Shown here: in pieces, positions 52,341 to 60,782 of the stretch
Numbering within the stretch: the stretch's first letter is position 1
Layout of the letters: each line of letters starts with the position of its first letter
NCBI RefSeq assembly: GCF_033971905.1
Contig: NZ_JALBUT010000007.1
Location: forward strand, 95,022-159,021
Length of the DNA: 64,000 bases
Origin: Intestinicryptomonas porci
GTDB lineage: Bacteria > Verrucomicrobiota > Verrucomicrobiia > Opitutales > Intestinicryptomonadaceae
Direction of reading: 5' to 3'
Program-made: the position numbers and the translations under genes
Notes under the pieces: generated by a model
The model's database searches: none
Seen by the model: only the letters and a program-made list of their open reading frames with translations
Told to the model about the DNA's origin: nothing

Positions 52341-52424
52341 CAAAAGAAAAATAGTCGTATTTTCAACTTTTTTAATTGTAAAATTTCGGCAATATGAGAA
52401 ACTATTTTATTTGTAAGAGGCATA

Positions 52425-53399
52425 ATGAAATACCAAAACGCCAGATTTGAAAAATTTGCGGAAAGCTTTGAAAAGCACATTTCCGAATTGAAGTCATATC
52501 TAAAAAAGCAGGCGGCAAGCTTTGATGTTGAAGTGCGCAAACAGGCGGCGGAATGCATAAAGCCGCAAGGCAAATATTTGCGCCCGCTTTTGGTTTATTC
52601 ATCCGCCCCTTCTAAAAAATATTCCGACAAAGAGCTGCAAAAACGCGCCGCGGCGGTGGAACTGATACACCTTGCAAGCTTGATTCACGACGACGTAATC
52701 GACAATGCCGATTTGAGGCGCGACGAAGAGACAATCTTCAAGAAATTCGGCGCGCGAACGGCGATTTTGCTTGGAGACGCGATTTTCGCGCATGCAATGG
52801 GGCTTTCAGTTGACGGCAACGCACCCGAAGTTTCATCAAGGGCGATAGCCGTTGTAAAGACGCTTTCGCAGGGCGAAATAATGCAGACTCTCGCCCTAAA
52901 TCGCGAAACCGACATGGCAAGATACATTTCGATTATCGAAGGCAAAACCGCATCTCTTTTTGAATTTGCGTGCTTTTTGGGCGCAAGCCTTGAATGCGGA
53001 GCGCAGTCGGAATGGGCAAAAGCCGCGCAAAAAGCGGGCAAAGCCCTCGGCAGGGCATACCAAATGTACGACGATATTTGCGACTGGGACATGGCGGAAA
53101 GCCAGTCGGGCAAAACGGCGGGCACTGATTTCATATCGGAAAAGCAGACGCTTCCTGTAATCATTCTTTTGAAAACTCTGCCCAAAAGAGAAAGCGCGAA
53201 ACTTTCAAAAAATTTAAAGAGCCATTCCCCGCAAGACTTGCGCCAAATGATGTCGGAAAACGGCGTATTTAAAAAGTGCGCCGAAATATACGAAAAAGAA
53301 GTAGAAAAGGCGCGCGCGGCAATAGCAAAATTTGTCGGCAAAAACGAAAAGCTGCTCGAATTTTGCGACGCAATAAGCTCAATGATGCCAAAATACTGA
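52425..53399 (+). CDS. all-trans polyprenyl-diphosphate synthase
   Basis: The 324-aa enzyme elongates isoprenyl diphosphates. The first Asp-rich motif is LIHDDVIDNADLRR (DDxxD, about residue 87) and the second is YDDICDWD (about residue 212). GKYLRPLLV, the KTASLFEFACFLGA region and GTDFISEKQTLPVI are the other family stretches. The residues before the first motif (HLASLIHDD) suggest a medium- or long-chain product, probably the quinone side chain. A good AGAGG lies before the ATG at 52425. hemA follows three bases after the stop. Confidence 0.92.
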   Translation: MKYQNARFEKFAESFEKHISELKSYLKKQAASFDVEVRKQAAECIKPQGKYLRPLLVYSSAPSKKYSDKELQKRAAAVELIHLASLIHDDVIDNADLRRDEETIFKKFGARTAILLGDAIFAHAMGLSVDGNAPEVSSRAIAVVKTLSQGEIMQTLALNRETDMARYISIIEGKTASLFEFACFLGASLECGAQSEWAKAAQKAGKALGRAYQMYDDICDWDMAESQSGKTAGTDFISEKQTLPVIILLKTLPKRESAKLSKNLKSHSPQDLRQMMSENGVFKKCAEIYEKEVEKARAAIAKFVGKNEKLLEFCDAISSMMPKY

Positions 53400-53401
53400 T
53401 T

Positions 53402-54430
53402 ATGCCGCCCGACTGCGAAATATTTTCAATCGGAATTGCGCACGATACATGCGACGCCTCCATGATAGCCGAATATTCGCTTTCGGGAACGCTCCTTGAA
53501 GAAGCCTGCGAAAACGCGCTAAATAACTTTGGAATAAACGAAATTTTCGCGCTTTCGACTTGCAACCGCGTTGAAGTTTTCGCAGTGGGCTCTCCCCAAA
53601 AAACATTTAACGCATGCCTTGGCGCGATAACTTTAAACGGAGTGCGGCCACCCCAAAAATTCTTGGCAAGCGCAAAAATTTTCAAAGGCAAAGACGCGAT
53701 AATCCACCTTTTTGAAACAGCTTCGGGGCTAAAATCCCAAATGGTCGGGGAAACGGAAATCTTGGGGCAAATCAAAAAAGCGTACGCTTTCGCCTCTGAA
53801 AAAAACTACTGCAAGTCTGTTCTAAACCGCGTAATACAAAAGGCGATACAGTGCGCAAAATGGATTAGGACAAACACCGAAATAGGAAGCGGCAACACCA
53901 CAATAGGAGCGGTTGCTGCGGAAGTTGCGTCAAGAATATTTGAAGACGTTTCAAAAACCAAGATTTTGCTTGCGGGCTCAGGGGAAGTCGGCAGAAGCGT
54001 CGCCCAGGCACTCTGCGCAAGGGGTGCGGAAAACATAACTGTTTCAAGCAGAACATGGGAAAACGCAAAATCCCTCTCCGACGACGTCAAGGGAAGCGCA
54101 ATAGGCTTTGACAGAGTCGCGGAAGAACTCGGCAAATTCGACATCGCAATTTTCGCCCTCTCAAACGCCGAGCACATCATAAATATGGAAATCGCTAAAG
54201 CCGCCGAAAAATACAGAAAAAGCAAGCCGATTTTCCTGATGGACCTCGCCGTGCCAAACAACGTTGAAAAATCCTGCGGCAAGCTTGGTGGAATATTTTT
54301 ATACGACCTCTCCGACCTCTCGAAAGTCGCAAACGAAAACATACAAATGCGAAAAAATGAAATCGAAAAGGCAAAAAAGACGATTTCAGAGAAGGCGCAA
54401 TATCTCTTTGCAAGACTTAGCAAAAGTTAA
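53402..54430 (+). CDS. hemA: glutamyl-tRNA reductase, short form
   Basis: From the ATG at 53402 the protein is 342 aa. The catalytic Cys is in ALSTCNRVEVFAV (about residue 50), KSQMVGETEILGQIKKAY (about 115-130) is the second motif, and the NADPH domain starts near SKTKILLAGSGEVGRSVAQAL. It makes glutamate semialdehyde for heme. It ends soon after KAQYLFARL, so the C-terminal dimerisation domain of about 80-100 residues found in E. coli GluTR is missing. The start is three bases after the prenyl synthase. No other hem gene is adjacent. Confidence 0.88.
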   Translation: MPPDCEIFSIGIAHDTCDASMIAEYSLSGTLLEEACENALNNFGINEIFALSTCNRVEVFAVGSPQKTFNACLGAITLNGVRPPQKFLASAKIFKGKDAIIHLFETASGLKSQMVGETEILGQIKKAYAFASEKNYCKSVLNRVIQKAIQCAKWIRTNTEIGSGNTTIGAVAAEVASRIFEDVSKTKILLAGSGEVGRSVAQALCARGAENITVSSRTWENAKSLSDDVKGSAIGFDRVAEELGKFDIAIFALSNAEHIINMEIAKAAEKYRKSKPIFLMDLAVPNNVEKSCGKLGGIFLYDLSDLSKVANENIQMRKNEIEKAKKTISEKAQYLFARLSKS

Positions 54431-54548
54431 AACAAAAAAATAAATATCCCAAAAAAACGCTTATTTTGTTGACAAATCACACAGATAAAAGAACATCGGA
54501 AGTAATTTTGCTTAAACTTGAAAACCATTTTTTTGTAAAGGTAAAAAT

Positions 54549-55868
54549 ATGACAACAATCGTAGATATCAGAGCAAGACAAATCATCGACTCCCGCGGCA
54601 ATCCGACAGTTGAAGTCGATGTAGAACTCGCAGACGGCTCACTCGGCCGCGCTGCTGTGCCATCCGGCGCATCAACAGGCGTTTCTGAAGCGCTCGAATT
54701 GCGCGACGGAGCATTGGCGGACAAGAATTTCCCCAAAGGCTTTAACGCGAAAAAGCGTTTCTTGGGCAAAGGCGTAATCAAGGCGGTTGAAAACGTAAAC
54801 ACAATCATCGCCCCCGAACTTATCGGCTTGGACGCGACAGACCAGGTAAGCGCAGACAAGCTCATGCTTGCTCTCGACGGAACCAAGAACAAGGCAAAGC
54901 TCGGCGCAAATGCAATCTTGGGCGTATCGCTTGCAATCGCAAAGGCGGCGGCAATTTCCTTGGGTCAGCCACTCTATAAGTACTTGGGCGGACCAAACGC
55001 AAAAGTATTGCCCGTTCCCATGATGAACATCATGAACGGCGGCGCGCACTCCGACGCCCCCATCGACATCCAGGAATTTATGATTATGCCGGTTGGCGCA
55101 CCCACATTCAGCGAAGCTGTAAGAATGGGCGCGGAAGTGTTCCACTCTTTGAAGAGCGTTTTGAAGGGTATGGGTCTTTCAACCGCGGTTGGCGACGAAG
55201 GCGGTTTTGCCCCCAGCTTGAAGAGCAACGAACACGCGCTCGAAGTTATTTCCGAAGCCGTTAAAAAGGCAGGCTACAAGCTCGGCAAAGACATTTTCTT
55301 TGCTCTCGACGTTGCCTCTTCCGAATTCTACGACGCAAACTCAAAGAAATACGTCTTCTCAAAATCAGACGGCTCCAAGAAATCCTCCAAGGAAATGGTT
55401 GACTTCTTGAAAGACCTCTGCGACAAATACCCGATTCGCTCAATCGAAGACGGTTGCGCAGAAAACGACTGGGAAGGCTGGAAACTCCTCACCGAAACTC
55501 TCGGCGACCGCGTACAGCTCGTTGGCGACGACCTCTTTGTAACCAACACTGAGTTCTTGAAGAAGGGCATCGAAAAAGGCGTTGCAAACTCAATCTTGGT
55601 AAAGGTAAACCAAATCGGTTCACTCACCGAAACTTTGGACGCTATCGAAATGGCGAAGGAAGCGCGCTATACGGCGGTTGTATCGCACCGTTCGGGCGAA
55701 ACAGAAGACGCCACAATCGCGGACATCGCAGTTGCCACAAATGCGGGTCAAATCAAGACAGGTTCTATGAGCCGTACAGACCGTGTTGCAAAATACAACC
55801 AGCTTCTCCGCATCGAAGAAGAATTGGGCGAAAACGCAATCTACGGCGGCAAATTCTACAACATCTAA
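54549..55868 (+). CDS. eno: enolase
   Basis: The 439-aa enzyme interconverts 2-phosphoglycerate and phosphoenolpyruvate; it may also sit in the RNA degradosome. The N-terminal capping domain (ARQIIDSRGNPTVEVDV) and the barrel motifs are complete: GGAHSDAPIDIQEFMIMP, KADIFFALDVASSEFYD-type metal Asp, SIEDGCAENDW, LVGDDLFVTN, VKVNQIGSLTET (catalytic Lys) and VSHRSGETED. An AAAGG Shine-Dalgarno sequence lies seven bases before the ATG. Its codon use is biased to highly expressed codons. A strong terminator follows. Single transcription unit. Confidence 0.98.
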   Translation: MTTIVDIRARQIIDSRGNPTVEVDVELADGSLGRAAVPSGASTGVSEALELRDGALADKNFPKGFNAKKRFLGKGVIKAVENVNTIIAPELIGLDATDQVSADKLMLALDGTKNKAKLGANAILGVSLAIAKAAAISLGQPLYKYLGGPNAKVLPVPMMNIMNGGAHSDAPIDIQEFMIMPVGAPTFSEAVRMGAEVFHSLKSVLKGMGLSTAVGDEGGFAPSLKSNEHALEVISEAVKKAGYKLGKDIFFALDVASSEFYDANSKKYVFSKSDGSKKSSKEMVDFLKDLCDKYPIRSIEDGCAENDWEGWKLLTETLGDRVQLVGDDLFVTNTEFLKKGIEKGVANSILVKVNQIGSLTETLDAIEMAKEARYTAVVSHRSGETEDATIADIAVATNAGQIKTGSMSRTDRVAKYNQLLRIEEELGENAIYGGKFYNI

Positions 55869-55892
55869 TTTGGTTGGAATATCGCAATTTGG

Positions 55893-55923
55893 GCGGTTTG
55901 GCTATTGCCAAGCCGCTTTTTTT
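55893..55923 (+). terminator. intrinsic terminator after eno
   Basis: GCGGTTTGGC (55893-55902) pairs with GCCAAGCCGC (55907-55916), loop TATT, followed by seven T. Confidence 0.9.
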
Positions 55924-55961
55924 GTATAGATTAACGACATACGGCGAAAAAATTGCAGATT

Positions 55962-56230
55962 ATGAGAGACAATTTAACTACTTTAAATTTTATTTTTACA
56001 AAAGACGAAATTGAATATTTAAACATTATTCAAAGCACGCTTAAATTTGAACCAATGCGAGGGACAGAAGTTTAAAACTAACAATGCAGCAAGCAATGGA
56101 TTTAAGTGATAAATTAACTGATTTATTAATGAAAGTCGGGTTTACTGAAGATGGAGAAGACGTAAACCCAAAAGGCAGAATAATAGAAGAGATAATAGAT
56201 AAACTATTCGCCGCTGAAGATTTCCAATAA
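55962..56230 (+). pseudogene. AT-rich small gene broken by a single-base frameshift (two pieces)
   Basis: Two open frames follow one another: 55962-56075 (37 aa, MRDNLTTLNFIFTKDEIEYL...) and 56084-56230 (48 aa, MQQAMDLSDKLTDLLMKVGF...). Read in the second frame from 56072, the sequence continues LKLTMQQAMDL without a stop. The first reads ...EPMRGTEV before TAA, so a -1 shift near 56070-56073 joins them into one protein of about 89 aa. Its end (VNPKGRIIEEIIDKLFAAEDF) resembles small immunity-type proteins, but this is a visual impression only. Codons are much more AT-rich than the neighbours, suggesting recent transfer. A terminator follows it. Confidence 0.6.
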
Positions 56231-56232
56231 AA

Positions 56233-56264
56233 AAATCGCAAAGAGTAAACTTTGCGATTTTTTT
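56233..56264. terminator. intrinsic terminator after the broken small gene
   Basis: AAATCGCAAAG (56233-56243) pairs with CTTTGCGATTT (56250-56260), followed by T. It lies just after the TAA at 56230 and also serves the minus-strand zinc protease. Confidence 0.85.
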
Positions 56265-56293
56265 ATAACCTAATCTTAAAAAATTTACCTGCC

Positions 56294-56968
56294 CTAATCG
56301 CGGCGGCTTGCAAGCATGTAAAGAAGCCAGCCCAAAGAGGATACAAATGCCGCAACGTATGTGAGGGCGGCGGCGTCCAAAGTTTCGTTTACGCCGTACA
56401 TCTCGTCTTCGTCCAATATGCCTAAGGTTTGAAGTCGAGCCTTAGCCCTCGCGCTCGCATTGTATTCGACAGGCAAAGTAACAAGCTGAAAGACCGTCAT
56501 AATCAAATAAATCACTATGCAGATTTCCATGCACAAAATTCCGCTTGCCCCGCCAAAAAGCACAAATCCGCCAAAAATAACTATTGGCAAAATAGAGCTT
56601 GCAAGCTGTGTTATTGGCACCAACGCCATGCGAGTTTTAAGCGGCGCGTAGGCTTCCTTATCCTGAATAGCGTGCCCCGCTTCGTGAGCCGCGACGCCCA
56701 AGGCGGCAAGGCTTGTACCCCTGTAATTTTCGCGGGAAAGCGCAAGAGTCTTGTTCGTCGGGTTGTAATGGTCTGTCAAATGCCCTTCGATTTCGACTAT
56801 ATCGACATCGTCAATGCCTGCGGAGCTCATTACCCTGCGCGCGGCTTCCGCGCCCGTAATGCCCCTTCGCGAGCGTATTTGAACGTTTTTTGAATACGCG
56901 CCCGAAACTTTTGCTTGCGCATAAAGCCCGATAAGCAATGGAATAATTATAAAAATTAAAAAATTCAT
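56294..56968 (-). CDS. membrane zinc metallopeptidase (YugP-type)
   Basis: The 224-aa membrane protease has the zinc motif in LGVAAHEAGHAIQDKEAY (HExxH, about residue 99), N-terminal hydrophobic helix IPLLIGLYAQ and further hydrophobic segments (ITQLASSILPIVIFGGFVLFG, CIVIYLIMTVFQLVTLPVEYNASARAKAR). This matches the YugP/neutral zinc metallopeptidase (Zn_peptidase_2) family. The third zinc ligand is likely the Glu near the EYNASARAKARLQ segment. Substrates are unknown. It is separated from gltA by a terminator, so it is probably its own unit. Confidence 0.9.
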   Translation of the reverse strand: MNFLIFIIIPLLIGLYAQAKVSGAYSKNVQIRSRRGITGAEAARRVMSSAGIDDVDIVEIEGHLTDHYNPTNKTLALSRENYRGTSLAALGVAAHEAGHAIQDKEAYAPLKTRMALVPITQLASSILPIVIFGGFVLFGGASGILCMEICIVIYLIMTVFQLVTLPVEYNASARAKARLQTLGILDEDEMYGVNETLDAAALTYVAAFVSSLGWLLYMLASRRD

Positions 56969-57023
56969 ATCCTCTTAAAATAAATTTAGACAACTTGTTT
57001 TTATATTTGCTCCCAAAATTTAT

Positions 57024-57063
57024 AAAAAAAGGCGAAAATCCAAAACATTTAGAAGTTTCGCCT
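57024..57063 (-). terminator. intrinsic terminator after gltA
   Basis: AGGCGAAA (57030-57037) pairs with TTTCGCCT (57056-57063) with an 18-base loop, and the T run is on the minus strand (57024-57030). It is about 22 bases after the gltA stop. Confidence 0.65.
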
Positions 57064-57084
57064 CCAAATATCCGGCGGACTCCC

Positions 57085-58485
57085 CTACGCCTTGAATGTG
57101 GCGTTTTCCGACGCGCCGTCTCCCGAGGACTTCTTAAAATCCTTTTCGTACTGCTCGACATCGGAAAGCTCGCGGTCGCGCATACGCATGTAGTCAACGT
57201 CGATTTCGCCCTGGTAAATCTGGCGCGGGCGCGTTATCCTGCCCTTTACGCGCTCTGCGACTTCCTTCCAGTGGGCAATCCAGCCGGGCATTCTTCCGAT
57301 TGCGAACATTGCGGTGAACATTTCGGTTGGAACGCCTATCGCCTTCATGATTATGCCGCTGTAAAAATCGACGTTGGGATACAGGTTTCTTTCGATGAAA
57401 TAGTCGTCGTTTCGCGCCTTTTCGGCAAGGGTTTGGGCGATGTCCAAAACGGGATCACTGCTTTTTACGACTTTCAAAACCTTCTGCGCCGCCTCTTTTA
57501 AAATCATTGCGCGCGGATCGTAGGTTTTGTAAATTCTGTGCCCGAAGCCCATCAAACGCTTTTTGCCCATCTTCGCGTCTTCAATAGCCTTGTTGACGTC
57601 GCCGCCGTTTCTGTGGATTTCTTCAAGCATTTTGATTACCTGCGTGTTCGCACCTCCATGCAAGGGACCCCACAAGGCGCATACGCCCGCAGAAACAGAC
57701 GCAAACAAATTCGCGCCGCTCGAAGCCACGATGCGCACGGTCGAAGTCGAACAATTCTGCTCGTGGTCTGCGTGCAAAAGCAAAATCAAGTCGAGAGCCT
57801 TCGTGATGTCGTCATGCGGATAGTATTCGTGATACGGCTCCGAGAACATCATGTGGAGAAAGTTTTGCGAGTAGCCCAAATCGCGCTTGGGATAAATCAG
57901 CGGCAATCCGTTTTTCATCCTGTAAGACATCGCGACTATCGTGCGAACCTTGCTTATCAAAAGCGCGGCGGCATCGTCAAAATATTCCAAGTCGTGCTCG
58001 CGCTCGTTGGTTACCATGTTCGGGTAGTAAGAGCCCAAAGAGTTCAAAAGCGCGGAAAGAATCGCCATCGGGTGGGCGGAAAACGGGAAGCCCCCGTCAA
58101 AAAAGTGCATCATCGACTCGTGGATGTTTGCGTTTCGCAAAACCCTTTGAGAGAAGTCGCTCATCTGCCTGCGCGTCGGCAATTCTCCGTAAATTATGAG
58201 ATAGGCGGTTTCGATAAACGTTGAATTTTCCGCAAGCGTCTCGATGGGAACGCCCCTGTAAAAGAGCTTTCCCTTTTCGCCGTCGATATAAGTAATCTTG
58301 CTTTCGCACGCGCCGGTATTGCCAAAACCCTCGTCCAAGGTTATATAGCCTGTGCGCGAGCGCAAAGTGGCAATATCAATGGCTTTTTCTCCGCGAGTGC
58401 CTGTTATCAGCGGAAAATCGTATGTTTTCCCCTCGATTTCAAATTTGGCAACGCCGCTGTTTTTATTCTGATTAGTGTCCGACAT
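57085..58485 (-). CDS. gltA: citrate synthase
   Basis: The 466-aa type II citrate synthase condenses oxaloacetate and acetyl-CoA. The active-site His is in GPLHGGANTQV (about residue 290), GFGHRIYKTYDPRA holds the second His, and the Asp is in NVDFYSGII. The N-terminal hairpin domain of the hexameric type is present (FEIEGKTYDFPLITGTRGE). The ATG at 58485 follows hisH by eight bases; the 493-aa frame is rejected because its first 27 residues overlap hisH. It is the last gene of the his run. Confidence 0.95.
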   Translation of the reverse strand: MSDTNQNKNSGVAKFEIEGKTYDFPLITGTRGEKAIDIATLRSRTGYITLDEGFGNTGACESKITYIDGEKGKLFYRGVPIETLAENSTFIETAYLIIYGELPTRRQMSDFSQRVLRNANIHESMMHFFDGGFPFSAHPMAILSALLNSLGSYYPNMVTNEREHDLEYFDDAAALLISKVRTIVAMSYRMKNGLPLIYPKRDLGYSQNFLHMMFSEPYHEYYPHDDITKALDLILLLHADHEQNCSTSTVRIVASSGANLFASVSAGVCALWGPLHGGANTQVIKMLEEIHRNGGDVNKAIEDAKMGKKRLMGFGHRIYKTYDPRAMILKEAAQKVLKVVKSSDPVLDIAQTLAEKARNDDYFIERNLYPNVDFYSGIIMKAIGVPTEMFTAMFAIGRMPGWIAHWKEVAERVKGRITRPRQIYQGEIDVDYMRMRDRELSDVEQYEKDFKKSSGDGASENATFKA

Positions 58486-58493
58486 ATCAACCT

Positions 58494-59114
58494 CTAAACA
58501 TATCCAAGAAAATTTTTGTAAAGTTGCAAGCCTTTTGACTGGCTTTTTTCGGGATGGAACTGGCACGCCATGAGCTTTCCGCGCAAAATCGCGCTCACAA
58601 ACTCCATTCCGCCATACTCACTCGTCCCGAAAACTATGTCGCTTTCGGGAGTGTGGACGCAATAGCTATGCACAAAGTAAAACTGCTCTCCCGAAACTGA
58701 AATGCCCCGCAAGAGCTTTTCGTTGGGCTTAAACGACACGTCGTCCCACCCCATATGGGGGACTTTGAATTCGCGCGGAACGTCGAATTTTTTAACGCTT
58801 CCCTTAAAGACGCCCAAGCACTCCGAATGCCCGCCCTCTTCCGAATACTCGAAGAGAGCCTGCAAGCCGAGGCATATTCCGAAGAAGGGCTTTTCGTCCT
58901 TAATCCAAGAGCGTATCGCGCTGTCAAACCCCGTATCCTTCAAAAGCTTCATCGTATCGACAATCGCCCCCTGCCCCGGGAAAACCAAAACGTCATTATC
59001 ATCGATGTCGGACGGGGATGAAACAAGCCTCGACTTCGCGCCTGCCGCCTCCCACGCCTTCAAGACGCTTCGCAAATTGCCCATTCCGTAGTCTATTACA
59101 GCAACAGAGCGCAT
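58494..59114 (-). CDS. hisH: imidazole glycerol phosphate synthase, glutaminase subunit
   Basis: The 206-aa class I glutamine amidotransferase supplies ammonia to HisF. The nucleophile Cys is in FFGICLGLQALF (about residue 80) and the His-Glu pair is in CQFHPEKSQ. VIDYGMGNLRSV is the start. The frame to 59219 is too long; the ATG at 59114 matches the family N terminus and lies two bases from the hisB stop. hisF is not next to it and must lie elsewhere. Confidence 0.95.
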   Translation of the reverse strand: MRSVAVIDYGMGNLRSVLKAWEAAGAKSRLVSSPSDIDDNDVLVFPGQGAIVDTMKLLKDTGFDSAIRSWIKDEKPFFGICLGLQALFEYSEEGGHSECLGVFKGSVKKFDVPREFKVPHMGWDDVSFKPNEKLLRGISVSGEQFYFVHSYCVHTPESDIVFGTSEYGGMEFVSAILRGKLMACQFHPEKSQSKGLQLYKNFLGYV

Positions 59115-59115
59115 T

Positions 59116-59706
59116 TTATATGGAACCTTTCGTTGTCGGCAAAATTCCCGCGCGGCGCGGATTTTTCTCAACCGCCATGGCAAGAGATTTCGCAAAACAT
59201 TTGAACATTCCCTCCGCAATGTGGTGGGGTTCCCCGCCGTAAAGAAGCTCTATGTGCAGGTTTGCGCCCGCCTCGTTTGCAAACGCCTGAAAGAACTCCC
59301 TGCAAAGCCCCACGTTGAAATCGCGAACTCTCTCGGAACATTCGGCGCGGTAAACCAAATAAGGGCGGTTTGACAAATCTATGGCAACGCGCGCCAAAGT
59401 TTCGTCCATCGGCAGAATGAAAAATCCGTACCTGTTCATTCCCGCCTTGTCTCCGACAGCCTGCTTAACGGCCTGCCCCAGCACAATCCCGACATCTTCG
59501 ACTGTGTGATGATAGTCAACATCCACGTCTCCTGACGCCTTTATTCTCAAATCAAAAAGCCCGTGCCGCGCAAAAAGGCAAAGCATATGGTCGAAGAACG
59601 GAATGCCCGTATCCACCTCGTAGATGCCTGAACCGTCGAGATTTATTTCGAGGGAAATTTGAGTCTCTTTTGTGTTTCTTTCGATTTTCGCTATTCTTTT
59701 ATCCAT
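59116..59706 (-). CDS. hisB: imidazoleglycerol-phosphate dehydratase
   Basis: The 196-aa HisB dehydratase has GIPFFDHMLCLFARHGLFDL (the two-metal motif), DVDVDYHHTVEDVGIVLGQA and the second-half RYGFFILPMDETLARVAID. The end has AGANLHIELLYGGEPHHIAEGMFKCFAKSL. Both half-site motifs are present, so the enzyme should be active. The ATG at 59706 gives a 16-base overlap with hisC; the longer frame to 59775 lies mostly inside hisC. No phosphatase domain is fused, unlike in enterobacteria. Confidence 0.95.
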   Translation of the reverse strand: MDKRIAKIERNTKETQISLEINLDGSGIYEVDTGIPFFDHMLCLFARHGLFDLRIKASGDVDVDYHHTVEDVGIVLGQAVKQAVGDKAGMNRYGFFILPMDETLARVAIDLSNRPYLVYRAECSERVRDFNVGLCREFFQAFANEAGANLHIELLYGGEPHHIAEGMFKCFAKSLAMAVEKNPRRAGILPTTKGSI

Positions 59707-60782
59707 TTTAGTATGCTTTCCCTTAATTTTTGCATTTCCGCGTCCGTGCCGACGGTAATTCTCAAGCCTGAACAAATTTTCATGTCGTTTTTCCAGTATC
59801 TAACAAGGATTTTTTCAGACTTTAAGAAATCGAACAAGCCGCTTGCTACATCTCTGCCGCAAACGCCGTTTTTGCTCGGCATCACGAATATGAAATTCGA
59901 CGCGCTTTTGTAAAATTTCCAGCCGATAGAAGCGAAAAACGCCTCGGTTTCCTCGCGGGTTTTAACGACTTTTCCGATTTTTTCCGCATAATATTCTTCG
60001 TCTTGAAGCGCCGCGATTGAAGCCGCCTGCGCAAGCCTGTCAACATTGTAGCTGTCTCTGATCTTGTCCAAAATACAAATTACGCCCTCGTCGGAGACAG
60101 CCCAGCCCACGCGCATGCCCGCAAGACCCCACCCCTTTGAAGAGGTGCACACGGTCAAAACGTTTTTGCGCCCTGCCGCGAACTTTGCGGCTGAAAATCC
60201 CGAAAACGGAGCGTAAGCCTCGTCTATCACCAAAAGCCCTTTAAAATTGTCCGCAAGGCATTGCAAGTCCCCAAGAGAGAAAGAAATGCCCAAAGGAGCG
60301 TTGGGGCTTGTCAAAATGAATACGTTTGCACCGCTGTTAAAAATTTTTTCAAAGGGCAGTTTTGTTTCGTTTTCAAAATCAAACTCCAAAAGCTCCGCGC
60401 CCTGCATTTTAGACAATACCGGATAGAGCGAATAACTCGGATTCATCGCCGCTACTTTCAATTTGTCGTCACCGAAAGCGCGCATGATGAGATTTAAAAT
60501 GTCGTCCGAACCGTTGCCTACAATCACGTTTTTGCCTTCAACACCGTAATGCTTTGCGACAGCCTCGCGAACCTTGCCCGAAAGCGGGTCGGGATAAAGC
60601 CGAAGAGGCGCGCAATCGCTCCCCATGGCGTCAATAACCGCCGTCTTTATTTTTGGAGTCGGCGGATATGGAAATTCGTTCGTGTTAAGCTTTACCCATC
60701 CGCCGCCCTGCGGTTGTTCGCCCGGAGTGTAAGCCGAAAGGCTTTCAACATTTTTTGAAACTTTGTATGGATTATTTTGCAT
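59691..60782 (-). CDS. hisC: histidinol-phosphate aminotransferase
   Basis: The 363-aa PLP aminotransferase of class II (HisC) converts imidazole acetol phosphate to histidinol phosphate. It shows NTNEFPYPPTPK, LRLYPDPLSG, IVGNGSDDILNLIMRAF, FILTSPNAPLGIS, VIDEAYAPFSG, and the PLP Lys in TVCTSSKGWGLAGMRVGW. The usual Asn-Pro of SPNNP is SPNAP, a small deviation. It overlaps the CobW-like gene by 11 bases and hisB by 16. Confidence 0.93.
   Translation of the reverse strand: MQNNPYKVSKNVESLSAYTPGEQPQGGGWVKLNTNEFPYPPTPKIKTAVIDAMGSDCAPLRLYPDPLSGKVREAVAKHYGVEGKNVIVGNGSDDILNLIMRAFGDDKLKVAAMNPSYSLYPVLSKMQGAELLEFDFENETKLPFEKIFNSGANVFILTSPNAPLGISFSLGDLQCLADNFKGLLVIDEAYAPFSGFSAAKFAAGRKNVLTVCTSSKGWGLAGMRVGWAVSDEGVICILDKIRDSYNVDRLAQAASIAALQDEEYYAEKIGKVVKTREETEAFFASIGWKFYKSASNFIFVMPSKNGVCGRDVASGLFDFLKSEKILVRYWKNDMKICSGLRITVGTDAEMQKLRESILKWIKE

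Noticed and set aside
56065..56080. Programmed -1 frameshift at GTTTAAAAC
   Set aside because: The zero frame is GTT TAA AAC, so no canonical X XXY YYZ slippery heptamer fits; decay or sequence error is simpler.
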